Positions 8,123-16,726 of a stretch of 64,000 nucleotides of DNA are shown one piece after another. A program made the position numbers and the translations under genes. The notes beneath the pieces are model-generated. The model ran no database searches. It was not told where the DNA came from and was given only the letters and a program-made list of their open reading frames with translations. The stretch's first letter is position 1; every line of letters starts with the position of its first letter. Origin of the DNA: Streptosporangium roseum DSM 43021 (lineage in GTDB: Bacteria; Actinomycetota; Actinomycetes; Streptosporangiales; Streptosporangiaceae); contig NC_013595.1 in the NCBI RefSeq assembly GCF_000024865.1, forward strand, positions 6,510,001 through 6,574,000, read 5' to 3'.

Positions 8123-8283
8123 GGGGCGTCACCTCCTCTCGTCCATCCTCATCCAGGCAGGGGGCCAGCCTAAGGCCAGCCCCCTCCTGTGCCCATACTG
8201 AGCCCGTATCTGCCGACAACATCGCAATCCAGCGGATGATTCCTGAACCGCCCGCCGTGCGACCCTCGGCGCGGACGGGGGCC

Positions 8284-9471
8284 TCAGCCCTTGATGCAGA
8301 TGAGCTGCCGGAGGCGGGCGACCACCTCGACCAGGTCGGCCTGGGCCGCCATGACCGACCGGATGTCCTTGTAGGCGCCGGGGATCTCGTCGATCACCCC
8401 GGTGTCCTTGCGGCACTCGACGCCGTCGGTCTGCGCCTTGAAGTCCGCCAGCGTGAAGGTCTTCTTGGCCTTGCTCCGGCTCATCCGGCGACCGGCACCG
8501 TGTGAGGCCGAGTTGAACGCACCGGCGTTCCCCCGGCCCTTCACGATGTAGGTGCCGGTCGCCATCGAGCCGGGGATGATGCCGAACTCGCCGGATCCCG
8601 CGCGGATCGCGCCCTTGCGGGTGACGAGCACATCCACGTCGTCGTACCGCTCCTCGGCCACGTAGTTGTGGTGGCAGGAGATCGGCTGTTCGAAGGTGAT
8701 GCCCGACAGGTGACGCCTGAGCACGTCGCAGACCAGGGCCATCATGACCGCCCGGTTGCGCCGCGCGTAGTCCTGCGCCCAGAACAGGTCCCGCCGGTAG
8801 GCGTCCATCTGCGGCGTGCCCCCGACGAACACCGCGAGGTTCCGGTCGGGCAGGTCCTGGTTGTGCGGCAGCTTCTGGGCCTGCCCGATGTGGAACTCGG
8901 CCAGCTCCTTGCCGATGTTGCGCGATCCGGAGTGCAGCACGACCCAGACCACGCCCTCGTCGTCGGCGCAGACCTCCAGGAAGTGGTTGCCTCCGCCCAG
9001 GGTGCCCATCTGCACCTCGGCGCGCTCCCGCTTCGGGCGCACGGCCGGGGCCAGGGTGTCGAAGTCCTTCCAGAAGCCCGCCCAGTCGGCGGTCTTCATC
9101 CCGTGCAGCCTGGTCGGGTCGACCGGCCTCTTGTGGTGACCGAACCCGACGGGGACCGCCTGCTCCAGCTTCGAGCGCAGGTAGGCGAGGTTGTCGGGCA
9201 GGTTGGCGGCCCTGAACGAGGTCTTCACCGCGGTCATCCCGCACCCGATGTCCACACCCACCGCCGCCGGCGAGACCGCGTCCCGCATCGCGATGACCGA
9301 CCCCACCGTCGCGCCCATCCCGTGGTGCACGTCCGGCATCACGGCGACGCCCTGCACCCACGGCAGGTTCGCGACGTTGCGCAGCTGCTGCATCACCTCG
9401 GGCTCGACCTCGGCCGGGTCGGCCCACATGCGGATCGGCGCGCGGCCACCCATCACCTCGTTGTACGTCAT
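8284..9471 (-). CDS. rtcB: RNA-splicing ligase RtcB
   Basis: GTP- and Mn2+-dependent ligase that joins RNA 3'-phosphate or 2',3'-cyclic phosphate ends to 5'-OH ends, used in RNA repair. From ATG 9471 it has 395 residues. Motifs seen: PDVHHGMGATVGSV, GVDIGCGMTAVKT (metal-binding Cys), GTLGGGNHFLEV, LHSGSRNIGK, CHHNYVAEE, and SASHGAGRRMSR with the histidine that takes GMP. GGAGGGAGG precedes two possible starts, GTG 9477 and ATG 9471; the conserved MTYNEV start favours the ATG. It stands alone: no RtcA cyclase and no sigma-54 activator RtcR are beside it, unlike in enterobacteria. Confidence 0.95.
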   Translation of the reverse strand: MTYNEVMGGRAPIRMWADPAEVEPEVMQQLRNVANLPWVQGVAVMPDVHHGMGATVGSVIAMRDAVSPAAVGVDIGCGMTAVKTSFRAANLPDNLAYLRSKLEQAVPVGFGHHKRPVDPTRLHGMKTADWAGFWKDFDTLAPAVRPKRERAEVQMGTLGGGNHFLEVCADDEGVVWVVLHSGSRNIGKELAEFHIGQAQKLPHNQDLPDRNLAVFVGGTPQMDAYRRDLFWAQDYARRNRAVMMALVCDVLRRHLSGITFEQPISCHHNYVAEERYDDVDVLVTRKGAIRAGSGEFGIIPGSMATGTYIVKGRGNAGAFNSASHGAGRRMSRSKAKKTFTLADFKAQTDGVECRKDTGVIDEIPGAYKDIRSVMAAQADLVEVVARLRQLICIKG

Positions 9472-9539
9472 CCTCACATCGCCTCCCTCCAGCCGATCAA
9501 CCGACGACGACAATGACGTCAGAACTCCACCGCTCCTGC

Positions 9540-9624
9540 AACCGAATTAAAAATCTATAACCCTCTTTACCAGGAAAAATGCCTTTAAATCTCTTAGTAC
9601 GGGCCCGCCTAGTACGGGCCCGCC
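9540..9624. promoter_or_regulatory. AT-rich rtcB upstream region with a tandem 15-bp repeat
   Basis: Roughly 9545-9600 is strongly A/T-rich in a window that is otherwise about 70 percent GC. On the minus strand it contains TATAGA (9559-9554) about 80 bp before the rtcB start, a plausible -10 element, but no convincing -35. Next to it are two exact tandem copies of TAGTACGGGCCCGCC (9595-9609 and 9610-9624), each with a palindromic GGGCCC core. The repeat may be an operator or the 3' end of the UbiA transcription unit. Role inferred from position only. Confidence 0.4.
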
Positions 9625-9637
9625 ACCCGAGGGCGGA

Positions 9638-10507
9638 TCAGAGCGCGGTGATCTCGGTGCCCCGGGCGAGCAGGAGCAGCACGTCGACCGCCGCGACGGC
9701 GACGGCCGCCACGAAGGGGGCGCGCGGTGAGCGCCCCGCCGCCAGCAGCCCGGCGACGGCGAACGCCCCGGCCCCGGCGAGCGCGGCCCAGCCCCCGGCG
9801 CCGACCGGTCCCGGAGGCCCGAAGACGAGCAGCCCGGTGGCCAGCAGCAGCGGCACCGGGACCAGGGCGCGGACGCGGGCCGGGCCGAGCCGCTGCGGCC
9901 AGCCGCGGACCCCGGTGGCGAGATCGGCGGGGATGTCGGGCAGCACGTTGGCCAGGTGCGCCCCGCAGCCGAGGAGCGCCGCGGCGAGGACCGCCCACCA
10001 CGCGGGCCACGGACCGCCCGGCAGCCCGAGGGTCACGAACGGCGGCAGCACGCCGAAGCCCACGGCGTAGGGCAGCCACGACAGCACGGTGGCCTTCAGC
10101 CACAGGTCGTAGGCCCAGGCCGCGGCGACCCCGGCGAGGTGGACGGTCCCGGCCGCCAGGCCGGAGGCGAGGGAGAGCGGCACGCAGAGCACCAGGGCGG
10201 CGGCCGCCGCGGCCCACACCGTCCGGACGCTCACCGCGCCGTCGGCAACCGGCTTGCCGGTACGGCCCGCCGCGACGTCCCGCCCGGCGTCCACCGCGTC
10301 GTTGCACCAGCCGATCGAGAGCTGACCGGTCAGCACGGCGGCGGCCACCAGGGCGCACCCGGCCGCGTCGCGCCCGCTCGCCACGGCCAGCGCGGTCACC
10401 AGTGCGGTGACCGCCACGGTCGGCCCCGGGTGACAGGCCCGCACCAGCCCCAGAACGGCCTGGGGCCCGGATTCACGGCCCAGGCCCGGAGGGCGGCTCG
10501 TCGTCAC
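9638..10507 (-). CDS. UbiA-family prenyltransferase
   Basis: Integral membrane prenyltransferase that should attach an isoprenoid chain to an aromatic or quinone ring. From the GTG at 10507 it has 289 residues and about 8 hydrophobic segments. Both Asp-rich Mg2+-diphosphate motifs are present: NDAVDAGRD (NDxxDxxxD) in the first third and DIPADLATG (DxxxD) in the second. TACGAT lies 6 nt before the GTG, so the transcript may be leaderless. It is divergent from a type III PKS operon (222-bp gap), so the aromatic acceptor may be the PKS product; this link is inference. A general role in menaquinone or heme A biosynthesis is less likely, as no men or cta genes are near. Confidence 0.85.
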   Translation of the reverse strand: MTTSRPPGLGRESGPQAVLGLVRACHPGPTVAVTALVTALAVASGRDAAGCALVAAAVLTGQLSIGWCNDAVDAGRDVAAGRTGKPVADGAVSVRTVWAAAAAALVLCVPLSLASGLAAGTVHLAGVAAAWAYDLWLKATVLSWLPYAVGFGVLPPFVTLGLPGGPWPAWWAVLAAALLGCGAHLANVLPDIPADLATGVRGWPQRLGPARVRALVPVPLLLATGLLVFGPPGPVGAGGWAALAGAGAFAVAGLLAAGRSPRAPFVAAVAVAAVDVLLLLARGTEITAL

Positions 10508-10729
10508 GGAACGATCGTAAGCGTCCCGGCAGGCGTGGAGCACGCCGGAGCTCCGCGCGCGACCCGCGCCGCGGGCCACTGCCCGGGGCGCCGCACGTGG
10601 TGCTCGAAAGCCCGGCGGGCCATGGTTTCCGGGTGTCCGGACCGCTGCCCGTGCCCGCAAGGCATGCCGTACACGCAGATGGGCAAAAGGCAGATGTCTG
10701 CTATTCGTCAACCAGGGGGTAGTCATCAG

Positions 10730-11788
10730 ATGACGCGAATCGCCGCTGTATGCGGCGCTCTTCCGCCTAACCGCCACTCCCAGGCTGAGATCACCGACGC
10801 GTTCGCGCGGTTATGCCTGCCCGAGGGCGCCGACCGCCGGCTGCTGGAGCGCCTGCACACCGGCGCACGGGTCGAATTCCGCCATCTGGCACTGCCCCTC
10901 GACCAGTACGCCAAGCTCGACGGCTTCGGGATGGCCAACGACGTCTTCGTCGGCTCCGCCGTCGACCTGGGGGCCGAGGCGGTCGGCGGCGCGCTGGAGG
11001 CGGCAGGGCTCGCGCCGGAGGACGTGGACATGATCCTCTTCACCTCGGTGACCGGCATCGCCGCGCCCTCGGTGGACGCCAGGCTGGTGGGCCGCCTGGG
11101 GCTGCGCCCCGACGTCAAACGGATCCCGGTGTTCGGGCTCGGCTGCGTGGGAGGGGCCGCCGGGATCTCCCGCCTGCACGACTACCTGCGTGGCTGGCCG
11201 GATCACGTGGCCGTGCTGCTCTCGGTCGAGCTGTGCTCGCTGACCCTGCAGCGCGGTGACGCCTCCCCCGCCAACCTGGTCGCCGGCGCGCTGTTCGGCG
11301 ACGGGGCCACGGCGGTGGTGGCCTGCGGCGACGGACGGCTGCCGGAGCGGGCGGGCCCGTCGGTGCTGGCCACCCGGAGCCACCTGTATCCCGGCTCCGA
11401 GGGCGTGATGGGCTGGGACGTCCGCGACAGCGGCTTCCAGGTGGTGCTCGACGCGAGCGTCCCGGACGTGGTGCGCACCTACCTGGCCGACGACGTGCAC
11501 GGCTTCCTCGCCGACCACGGCCTGACGGCGCGGGACGTGACGGCCTGGGTGTGCCACCCGGGCGGCCCGAAGGTCCTGGAGGCCGTCGCCGAGACGCTCC
11601 GGCTGCCCGACGGCGCGCTGGACCTCACCTGGCGTTCGCTGGCCGAGGTCGGCAACCTGTCCTCCTCCTCGGTGCTGCACGTCCTGCGGGACACCCTCGC
11701 CCTGCGGCCGCCACCGCCGGGCACGCCGGGGCTGCTGATCGCGATGGGGCCCGGCTTCTGTTCCGAGCTCGTCCTGCTGCGCTGGTAG
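10730..11788 (+). CDS. Type III polyketide synthase (SrsA-like, alkylresorcinol/phenolic lipid type)
   Basis: A 352-residue chalcone-synthase-fold enzyme. The catalytic triad is visible: Cys139 in FGLGCVGGAAG, His276 in WVCHPGGPKVLEA and Asn309 in EVGNLSSSSV, with the C-terminal GPGFCSELVLLRW replacing the plant GFGPG loop. It should condense a fatty acyl starter with (methyl)malonyl-CoA into a resorcinol or pyrone. The next two genes encode a methyltransferase and an FAD hydroxylase, the srsA-srsB-srsC order of Streptomyces griseus phenolic lipid synthesis, a pathway linked there to penicillin resistance. I chose ATG 10730 because the conserved N-terminus (TRIAAVCGALPPNRHSQ) begins there and AGGGGG is upstream. 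The actual product is unknown. Confidence 0.9.
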   Translation: MTRIAAVCGALPPNRHSQAEITDAFARLCLPEGADRRLLERLHTGARVEFRHLALPLDQYAKLDGFGMANDVFVGSAVDLGAEAVGGALEAAGLAPEDVDMILFTSVTGIAAPSVDARLVGRLGLRPDVKRIPVFGLGCVGGAAGISRLHDYLRGWPDHVAVLLSVELCSLTLQRGDASPANLVAGALFGDGATAVVACGDGRLPERAGPSVLATRSHLYPGSEGVMGWDVRDSGFQVVLDASVPDVVRTYLADDVHGFLADHGLTARDVTAWVCHPGGPKVLEAVAETLRLPDGALDLTWRSLAEVGNLSSSSVLHVLRDTLALRPPPPGTPGLLIAMGPGFCSELVLLRW

Positions 11789-11794
11789 GGGCCG

Positions 11795-12355
11795 ATGACC
11801 TGGCATCTTTCGTCGTGGTACCTGCTGCTCGTGCTGCTCGTCGGAGCCGAACGCCTCGCCGAGCTGGTCGTCGCGCGCCGCAACGCGCGGTGGAGCGCGG
11901 CCCGTGGCGGGGTCGTGTCCGGGCAGGGCCACTACCCCTGGATGGTCGCCCTGCACACCGGCCTGCTGGCCGGGTGCCTGCTGGAGGCGGGCCTGGCCGG
12001 CCGGCCCTTCGTCCCGGCGCTCGGCTGGCCCATGCTCGTCCTGGTGGTCGCCGCGCAGGGGCTGCGCTGGTGGTGCATCGCCGCGCTGGGTCACCGCTGG
12101 AACACCCAGGTGATCGTGGTGCCCGGTCTGCCGCCGGTGACGCGCGGCCCCTACCGGCTGCACTGGCTGCGCCACCCCAACTACGTGGCGGTGGCGGTGG
12201 AGGGCGCGGCGCTGCCGCTGGTGCACGGCGCGTGGATCACCGCGGTGACCTTCACCGTGCTCAACGCCGCGCTGATGGTGGTACGGATCCGGTGCGAGGA
12301 GACCGCCCTGGCCTCGCTCGCCACGGCGCCGCCGCCCGGACGGGTGGCCACGTGA
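11795..12355 (+). CDS. ICMT-type membrane methyltransferase (SrsB-like)
   Basis: A 186-residue membrane protein with about five hydrophobic segments and the isoprenylcysteine carboxyl methyltransferase signature: ALGHRWNTQ, then VVPGLPPVTRGPYRLHWLRHPNY (RHPNY is the SAM/substrate site), and the C-terminal RIRCEETAL. In this operon it is expected to O-methylate the resorcinol or quinol made by the PKS rather than a prenylated protein. It starts 6 bp after the PKS stop, and its own stop overlaps the GTG of the next gene by 4 bases. Confidence 0.87.
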   Translation: MTWHLSSWYLLLVLLVGAERLAELVVARRNARWSAARGGVVSGQGHYPWMVALHTGLLAGCLLEAGLAGRPFVPALGWPMLVLVVAAQGLRWWCIAALGHRWNTQVIVVPGLPPVTRGPYRLHWLRHPNYVAVAVEGAALPLVHGAWITAVTFTVLNAALMVVRIRCEETALASLATAPPPGRVAT

Positions 12356-13365
12356 TCGACGTCCTGGTCGCCGGCGGCGGACCGGCGGGCCTGGCCACCG
12401 CCATCCACGCGGCACTGGCCGGGATGGAGGCGGTGGTCGTCGAGCCCCGGCCCACGCCGGTGGACAAGGCGTGCGGCGAGGGGCTGATGCCCAGCGGGGC
12501 CGCCGCGCTGCGGTCGCTGGGCGTGCCGGTGGAGGGCCGCCCGCTGCGGGGGATCCGCTACCTGGACGGGCGCCGCCGGGTGGACGCCGCGTTCCGCGAC
12601 GGCCGGGGGCTGGGCGTGCGGCGCACCACGCTGCACGCCGCGCTGGCACGGCGGGCGGCCGAGCTGGGGGTGGAGGTCGTCCCCGGCAAGGTGGAGGGGG
12701 TACGGCAGGGCGGCGACGGGGTCGAGGCGGCGGGGCTGCGGGCCCGCTGGCTGGTGGCCGCGGACGGTCTGCACTCCCCGTTGCGCGCCCTGCTCGGGCT
12801 GGAGCTGCCCGACCGCCGCCCGCGCCGGTACGGCCTGCGGCGGCACTACCGGGTGCCGCCCTGGACGGACTTCGTCGAGGTCCACTGGGCCGCGGAGGGC
12901 GAGGCGTACGTGACCCCGGTGGGTGACGACCTGGTCGGCGTGGCCGTGCTGAGCTCCCGGCGCCGGGGATACCGGGAGCACCTGGCGGACTTCCCCGACC
13001 TCCTGGCCCGGCTGGAGGGACCGGCCGCGACCCCGGTGCGCGGTGCCGGACCGCTGCGCCAGCGGGTGCGCGCCCGGGTCGCCGGGCGGGTGCTGCTGGT
13101 CGGCGACGCGGCCGGATACACCGACGCGCTCACCGGCGAGGGGGTGTCGCTGGCCCTGCTGTCCGCGCAGGCCCTGGTGGGCTGCCTGCGGGCCGGAGCT
13201 CCGCAGGCGTACGAGGGTGCCTGGCTGCGGCTGTCGCGGCGCCACCGGCTGCTCACCGGGGCTCTTCTGGAGACTCGCCGGCACCGGGCATCCGCGCGGC
13301 TGATCGTCCCCGCGGCCCAGCGGCTGCCGGCCCTGTTCGGCGCGGCGGTGCACGCGCTGGCCTGA
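12352..13365 (+). CDS. FAD-dependent monooxygenase/hydroxylase (SrsC-like)
   Basis: A 337-residue flavoprotein. The dinucleotide-binding motif VAGGGPAGLATAIHA begins at residue 6, a DG-type motif follows (WLVAADGLHSPLRALLG), and the second FAD motif GRVLLVGDAAGYTDALTGEGVSLAL lies in the C-terminal half. It resembles class A aromatic hydroxylases and geranylgeranyl-reductase-like proteins. With the type III PKS and the methyltransferase it should oxidise the resorcinol ring to a hydroxyquinol or quinone. The GTG start at 12352 overlaps the preceding stop (GTGA). An earlier start is excluded because the conserved fold begins directly after this codon. Confidence 0.87.
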   Translation: MIDVLVAGGGPAGLATAIHAALAGMEAVVVEPRPTPVDKACGEGLMPSGAAALRSLGVPVEGRPLRGIRYLDGRRRVDAAFRDGRGLGVRRTTLHAALARRAAELGVEVVPGKVEGVRQGGDGVEAAGLRARWLVAADGLHSPLRALLGLELPDRRPRRYGLRRHYRVPPWTDFVEVHWAAEGEAYVTPVGDDLVGVAVLSSRRRGYREHLADFPDLLARLEGPAATPVRGAGPLRQRVRARVAGRVLLVGDAAGYTDALTGEGVSLALLSAQALVGCLRAGAPQAYEGAWLRLSRRHRLLTGALLETRRHRASARLIVPAAQRLPALFGAAVHALA

Positions 13366-13385
13366 GCGTGGCAACGCGCACCGGC

Positions 13386-13497
13386 CCGGACGCGGCGGTG
13401 CGGACGCGGCGGTGCGGACAGGGCAGTGCGGACAGGGCAGTGCGGACAGGGCGGTGCGGACAGGGCAGTGCGGACGCGGCGGTGCGGACAGGGCCTG
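13386..13497. repeat. Tandem 14-bp minisatellite, eight units
   Basis: Eight consecutive 14-bp units of the form GCGGACRSGGCRGT occupy 13386-13497, with two main variants (GCGGACGCGGCGGT and GCGGACAGGGCAGT). They lie in the gap between the convergent ends of the FAD hydroxylase (13365) and the secreted protein (13520). The period is not a multiple of three and there is no spacer variation of CRISPR type, so this is a non-coding minisatellite, likely prone to length change by slippage. Confidence 0.9.
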
Positions 13498-13519
13498 AGC
13501 GCGGCCGGCGATCGGGGGG

Positions 13520-14587
13520 TTACCGCCGGGAGGCCTCGTGGACGCGGCTGTGCCTGAGGGCGTAGTGCCCCGTCCCCGCGAACCGCGCCCGCCACTCGCC
13601 TCCCTGGCGGCCCGTCACGGTCTGGAGGAAATGGCCCTGCAGGTCGGTCGTGGCCTCGGCCGTCTCCGTCCACTCCTCCTGCCCCGTCGCCCGGTGCAGG
13701 ATCTCGACGGTCTGGCCGGGGAAGGGCGCGTAGTCCAGGTAGCCCTGCGGATCGACCCGGTTGAGCACGCCTCTGACCTCCACCCCCGCCGCCTTCCTGG
13801 CCGCCTGGACGGCGCTGAACTTGGCCTCGCGTTTCAGCCAGAACCCGGCGTACTCGGTGACCGTGCCGCCATCCGCCCCCCTGGCGGTCACCGCGACGGT
13901 CCAGCGCCCGGCGGGATACCAGCGGCTGAGCCTCTTCTCCGGCTGGAACCGCCAGGTCTCCCACTCCCCGGCGGCACGCGCGGCCGGCCCGGTCGCGTGC
14001 CGGCGGGCGCGGCCGGAGGCGGCGGGCACCCGGCTGGCCGGCCCCGGAGGGGTGAGGTACGTCAGGGCGGGCGACACGGGGATCTGGGCCGTCCCGGCGT
14101 CCGGCTCGGAGACCGGGACGGACACCGTCTGGGGAACGGCCCCGGGGAGAGAGCCCGTCCCGGACACCGCCTGAGTGACAACGCCGGGGAGAGAGCCCGT
14201 CCCGGACACCGCCTGGGTAACAACCCCGGGAAGAGAGCCCGTCCCGGACACCGCCTGAGTGACAACCCCAGGAAGAGAGCCCGTCCCGGACACCGTCTGG
14301 ATAACAGCACCGGGAAGAGAGCCCGTCCCGGATTCGGGTGGTGCGCCCGGTTCGACCTGGACCGTCATTCCCCGCGGGCCCGAGACCCCGCGGGCGACCA
14401 CCTCGATCACCAGGCGCACTGTGCCGGCCGGTCCGACCACGGGGGCTTCGGGGTCCAGGGTTATGGAGCGGATCGCCAGGTCCCTGACGGCGGCGGGCGG
14501 CTCGGCCCGTGCCGGCAGGGCGGCGGCCCCCGCCGGCAGAGTGGCGGCCCCCGCCGCCAGGGCGGGAAGAAGGACTCTCATGGTCAT
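13520..14587 (-). CDS. Secreted protein with five 14-residue repeats, function unknown
   Basis: A 355-residue protein with a Sec-type signal peptide (MTMRVLLPALAAGAATLPAG, then an AARA-like end). After about 75 residues of beta-rich sequence come five tandem copies of a GTGSLPGVVTQAVS-like unit, then a disordered linker, and a C-terminal half rich in beta strands and Trp/Tyr (WRFQPEKRLSRWYPAGRWTVAVTARGADG, TVEILHRATGQEEWT, GGEWRARFAGTGHYA). The C-terminal part looks like an Ig/CalX-like extracellular domain often seen in actinomycete surface proteins. I recognise no enzyme motif. There is no ribosome binding site before ATG 14587; ATG 14581 is an alternative. Confidence 0.75.
   Translation of the reverse strand: MTMRVLLPALAAGAATLPAGAAALPARAEPPAAVRDLAIRSITLDPEAPVVGPAGTVRLVIEVVARGVSGPRGMTVQVEPGAPPESGTGSLPGAVIQTVSGTGSLPGVVTQAVSGTGSLPGVVTQAVSGTGSLPGVVTQAVSGTGSLPGAVPQTVSVPVSEPDAGTAQIPVSPALTYLTPPGPASRVPAASGRARRHATGPAARAAGEWETWRFQPEKRLSRWYPAGRWTVAVTARGADGGTVTEYAGFWLKREAKFSAVQAARKAAGVEVRGVLNRVDPQGYLDYAPFPGQTVEILHRATGQEEWTETAEATTDLQGHFLQTVTGRQGGEWRARFAGTGHYALRHSRVHEASRR
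14121..14330 (-). repeat. Five tandem 42-bp in-frame repeats within the secreted protein gene
   Basis: Units at 14121-14162, 14163-14204, 14205-14246, 14247-14288 and 14289-14330. The inner three are nearly identical at DNA level (GAGAGCCCGTCCCG is invariant), while the outer two differ mainly in their first half. Forty-two bases encode 14 residues, so copy number can change without a frameshift. High nucleotide identity points to recent expansion. Confidence 0.9.
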
Positions 14588-14712
14588 GGGAAGGAGGCTA
14601 GGAAGCGCCCGGTAATGACCGAGGAGACGACACACGTCTGATTGGGCAAAACGCCACCGGCGGGGCACCCGCGCCCCGGGGTGGGGCCGGGCGCCCTCCG
14701 GGGCCGTGAGGT

Positions 14713-16551
14713 CTAGCTGCTCTCGTACATTCCATCGATGATCTCGGCGTACTTGGCGTGGATGACGCGGCGCTTGAGCTTCAGGCTCGGCGTGAGCTCC
14801 TCGGTCTCGGCCGTCCACTCCACCGGCAGCAGACGCCAGCGCTTGACCTGCTGGACGCGGGCGAGCTTGTCGTTGGCCGTGGCGACCGCGGCCTCGACGA
14901 CCTTGAGGACGTCGGGGTGCTCGGCGAGGTCGGCCAGGGTGGTGAACTCGATGCCGCGGCCCTGCGCCCAGCCGGGGGCGACCTCGCCGTCGAGGGTCAG
15001 GACCGCCACCGGGTACGGCCTGCCGTCGCCGTAGGCCAGGGCCTGTCCGACGAGGGGGTGCTCCTTGAGGTAGTTCTCGATGTTGGCCGGTGAGATGTTC
15101 TCGCCGCCGGAGGTGATGATGAGCTCCTTCTTGCGGTCGACGATGCGGACGAAGCCGTCCTCGTCGATGGAGCCCACGTCGCCGGTGTGCAGCCAGCCGT
15201 CCTCGTCCAGCAGCTCGGCGGTCGCCTCGGGCCGGTTCAGGTAGCCGCGGGCGTTGGCGGGGCTGCGGGTGACGATCTCCCCGTCCTCGGCTATGCGGAC
15301 CTCGACGCCCGGGCCCGCCTGGCCGACCGTGCCGAGCTTGAAGCGGTCGGGGGCGTTGGCGGTGAACGCGCCCGTCGTCTCGGTCATGCCGTACACGTCG
15401 ATCACGCGCATGCCGAGGCCGGCGAAGAAGCGCTGGACCTCCAGCGGCATCGGGGCGGCGGCGCTGGCCAGCCAGGCCGCGTTGTCGAGGCCGATCATCG
15501 AGCGGATGATCGACAGCAGCGCGGCGTCGGCCTTCTCGTAGGCGGCCTGGACCTCGGGCGAGGGGGTCCGCCCGTACTGGCTGGCCTCGACGTGGGCGAG
15601 ACCGGCGGCCATGGCGTTGCGCACGTTCTCCTGCTGCTCCTCCGGCTGGGTGGCCAGCAGCGCCTGCAGGCGGGCCATCATCTTCTCCCAGACGCGCGGG
15701 ACACCGAAGAACAGCACCGGCTTGACCTGGCCGAGGGTGGCGCCGAGCTGGGCGAGGTCGGTGCAGAAGTGGGTGTGGGAGATCTTGAACAGCGGCAGGT
15801 AGAGGCTGAGCACCCGCTCGGCGATGTGGGCGTAGGTGAGGTAGGAGATCTGGGTGCCCCTGTCGGGCAGCGCGACCATCCGGCTGGTCGCCGCCACCTC
15901 GAAGAACACGTTGGCGTGGGTCAGCGGCACGCCCTTGGGGTTGCCGGTGGTGCCCGAGGTGTACAGGACCGTCAGGGTGTCGTCGGCGGTCACGGCCCGC
16001 CAGCGGTCCTCGATCGAGGCGGGGTCCTCGGCGAGCCGCGCGCGGCCCAGGGCCAGGAACTCCTCCCAGCCGAGGAAGCGGTCGCCGGACGGGGCGCCCT
16101 CCAGCATGACGACCTTGGAGATCCCGGGAAGCCCGTCCAGCACCGGCTCCCACCTGGCCAGGTCGGCGGGCCCGCCCAGCACGACGATCCTCGCGCCGAC
16201 GTCGCCGGCGACGAAGGCCACCTGGTCCGGGGTGAAGGTGGCGTATACCGAGCACGGCACGCCGCCCGCGTGCACGGCGCCCAGGTCGGCCAGGACGTGC
16301 TCGCTGCGGTTGACCATCATCAGCGCGACCGCCTCGCCCGGCCGCAGCCCGAGGGCGACGAAGCCGGCGGCGATCTCCAGGATCCGCTGCCGGGCCTCGG
16401 CGTAGGTGAGGGTGGCCCAGCCCCCCTCGACCGGGTCGGAGTAGGCCGGAGCGTCGGGATTGCGCTCCGCCGTCTCCCTCAACTGCTCGCAAACGGTACG
16501 GCCCGCGATCTCCCGCTCGATCGCCGCACGCTCTTCAAGGACACCGGCCAT
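14713..16551 (-). CDS. Long-chain fatty acid-CoA ligase (FadD15-like)
   Basis: A 612-residue AMP-forming acyl-CoA synthetase that activates long-chain fatty acids with ATP and CoA. The P-loop motif YTSGTTGNPKGV is at 197-208, and VYGMTETTG, the hinge motif WLHTGDVGSIDEDGFVRIVDRKKE and a C-terminal Lys in KLKRRVI are all in place. The length and the TYAHIAERVL segment are those of the FadD15/FAA1-type subfamily. Start ATG 16551 has AGGAGG 5 nt upstream. It may feed acyl-CoA starters to the type III PKS at 10730, but it is also the common housekeeping enzyme. Confidence 0.93.
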   Translation of the reverse strand: MAGVLEERAAIEREIAGRTVCEQLRETAERNPDAPAYSDPVEGGWATLTYAEARQRILEIAAGFVALGLRPGEAVALMMVNRSEHVLADLGAVHAGGVPCSVYATFTPDQVAFVAGDVGARIVVLGGPADLARWEPVLDGLPGISKVVMLEGAPSGDRFLGWEEFLALGRARLAEDPASIEDRWRAVTADDTLTVLYTSGTTGNPKGVPLTHANVFFEVAATSRMVALPDRGTQISYLTYAHIAERVLSLYLPLFKISHTHFCTDLAQLGATLGQVKPVLFFGVPRVWEKMMARLQALLATQPEEQQENVRNAMAAGLAHVEASQYGRTPSPEVQAAYEKADAALLSIIRSMIGLDNAAWLASAAAPMPLEVQRFFAGLGMRVIDVYGMTETTGAFTANAPDRFKLGTVGQAGPGVEVRIAEDGEIVTRSPANARGYLNRPEATAELLDEDGWLHTGDVGSIDEDGFVRIVDRKKELIITSGGENISPANIENYLKEHPLVGQALAYGDGRPYPVAVLTLDGEVAPGWAQGRGIEFTTLADLAEHPDVLKVVEAAVATANDKLARVQQVKRWRLLPVEWTAETEELTPSLKLKRRVIHAKYAEIIDGMYESS

Positions 16552-16574
16552 GACGCCTCCTGAAAGTGCTCACT

Positions 16575-16591
16575 TGCATGAGTGGCATGCA
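16575..16591. promoter_or_regulatory. Palindrome upstream of the acyl-CoA ligase gene
   Basis: TGCATGAGTGGCATGCA, with 6-base arms TGCATG/CATGCA around AGTGG, lies 24 bp before the fadD start codon. The size and position fit an operator for a TetR- or GntR-type lipid regulator, a common control of acyl-CoA ligases. No regulator gene is adjacent, so the binder is unknown. Confidence 0.4.
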
Positions 16592-16726
16592 TCGCACCAC
16601 ACGGCGGTGCCCCGGACAAGCCCCTGCACCTGAGAAGAAGCGCCACAATGCACAACCTCCCTCACCCCCTGCCGGGAGCTGTACGTAGAGTTAGAACCCG
16701 ATCACATGATGATGCCGGGGGGCCAC

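Noticed and set aside
8284..9471. Looked for an RtcA/RtcR or tRNA-fragment repair system around rtcB
   Set aside because: Neighbours are moaA and a UbiA gene; no cyclase, sigma-54 activator or toxin gene is present.
10811..12649. A 612-residue open frame on the minus strand opposite the type III PKS and methyltransferase genes
   Set aside because: Antisense to the catalytic motifs of the PKS operon; no recognisable fold and extreme Pro/Arg/His content.
13386..13497. Short regular repeats considered as a CRISPR array
   Set aside because: Units are 14 bp, directly adjacent, with no unique spacers, and there are no cas genes in the window.
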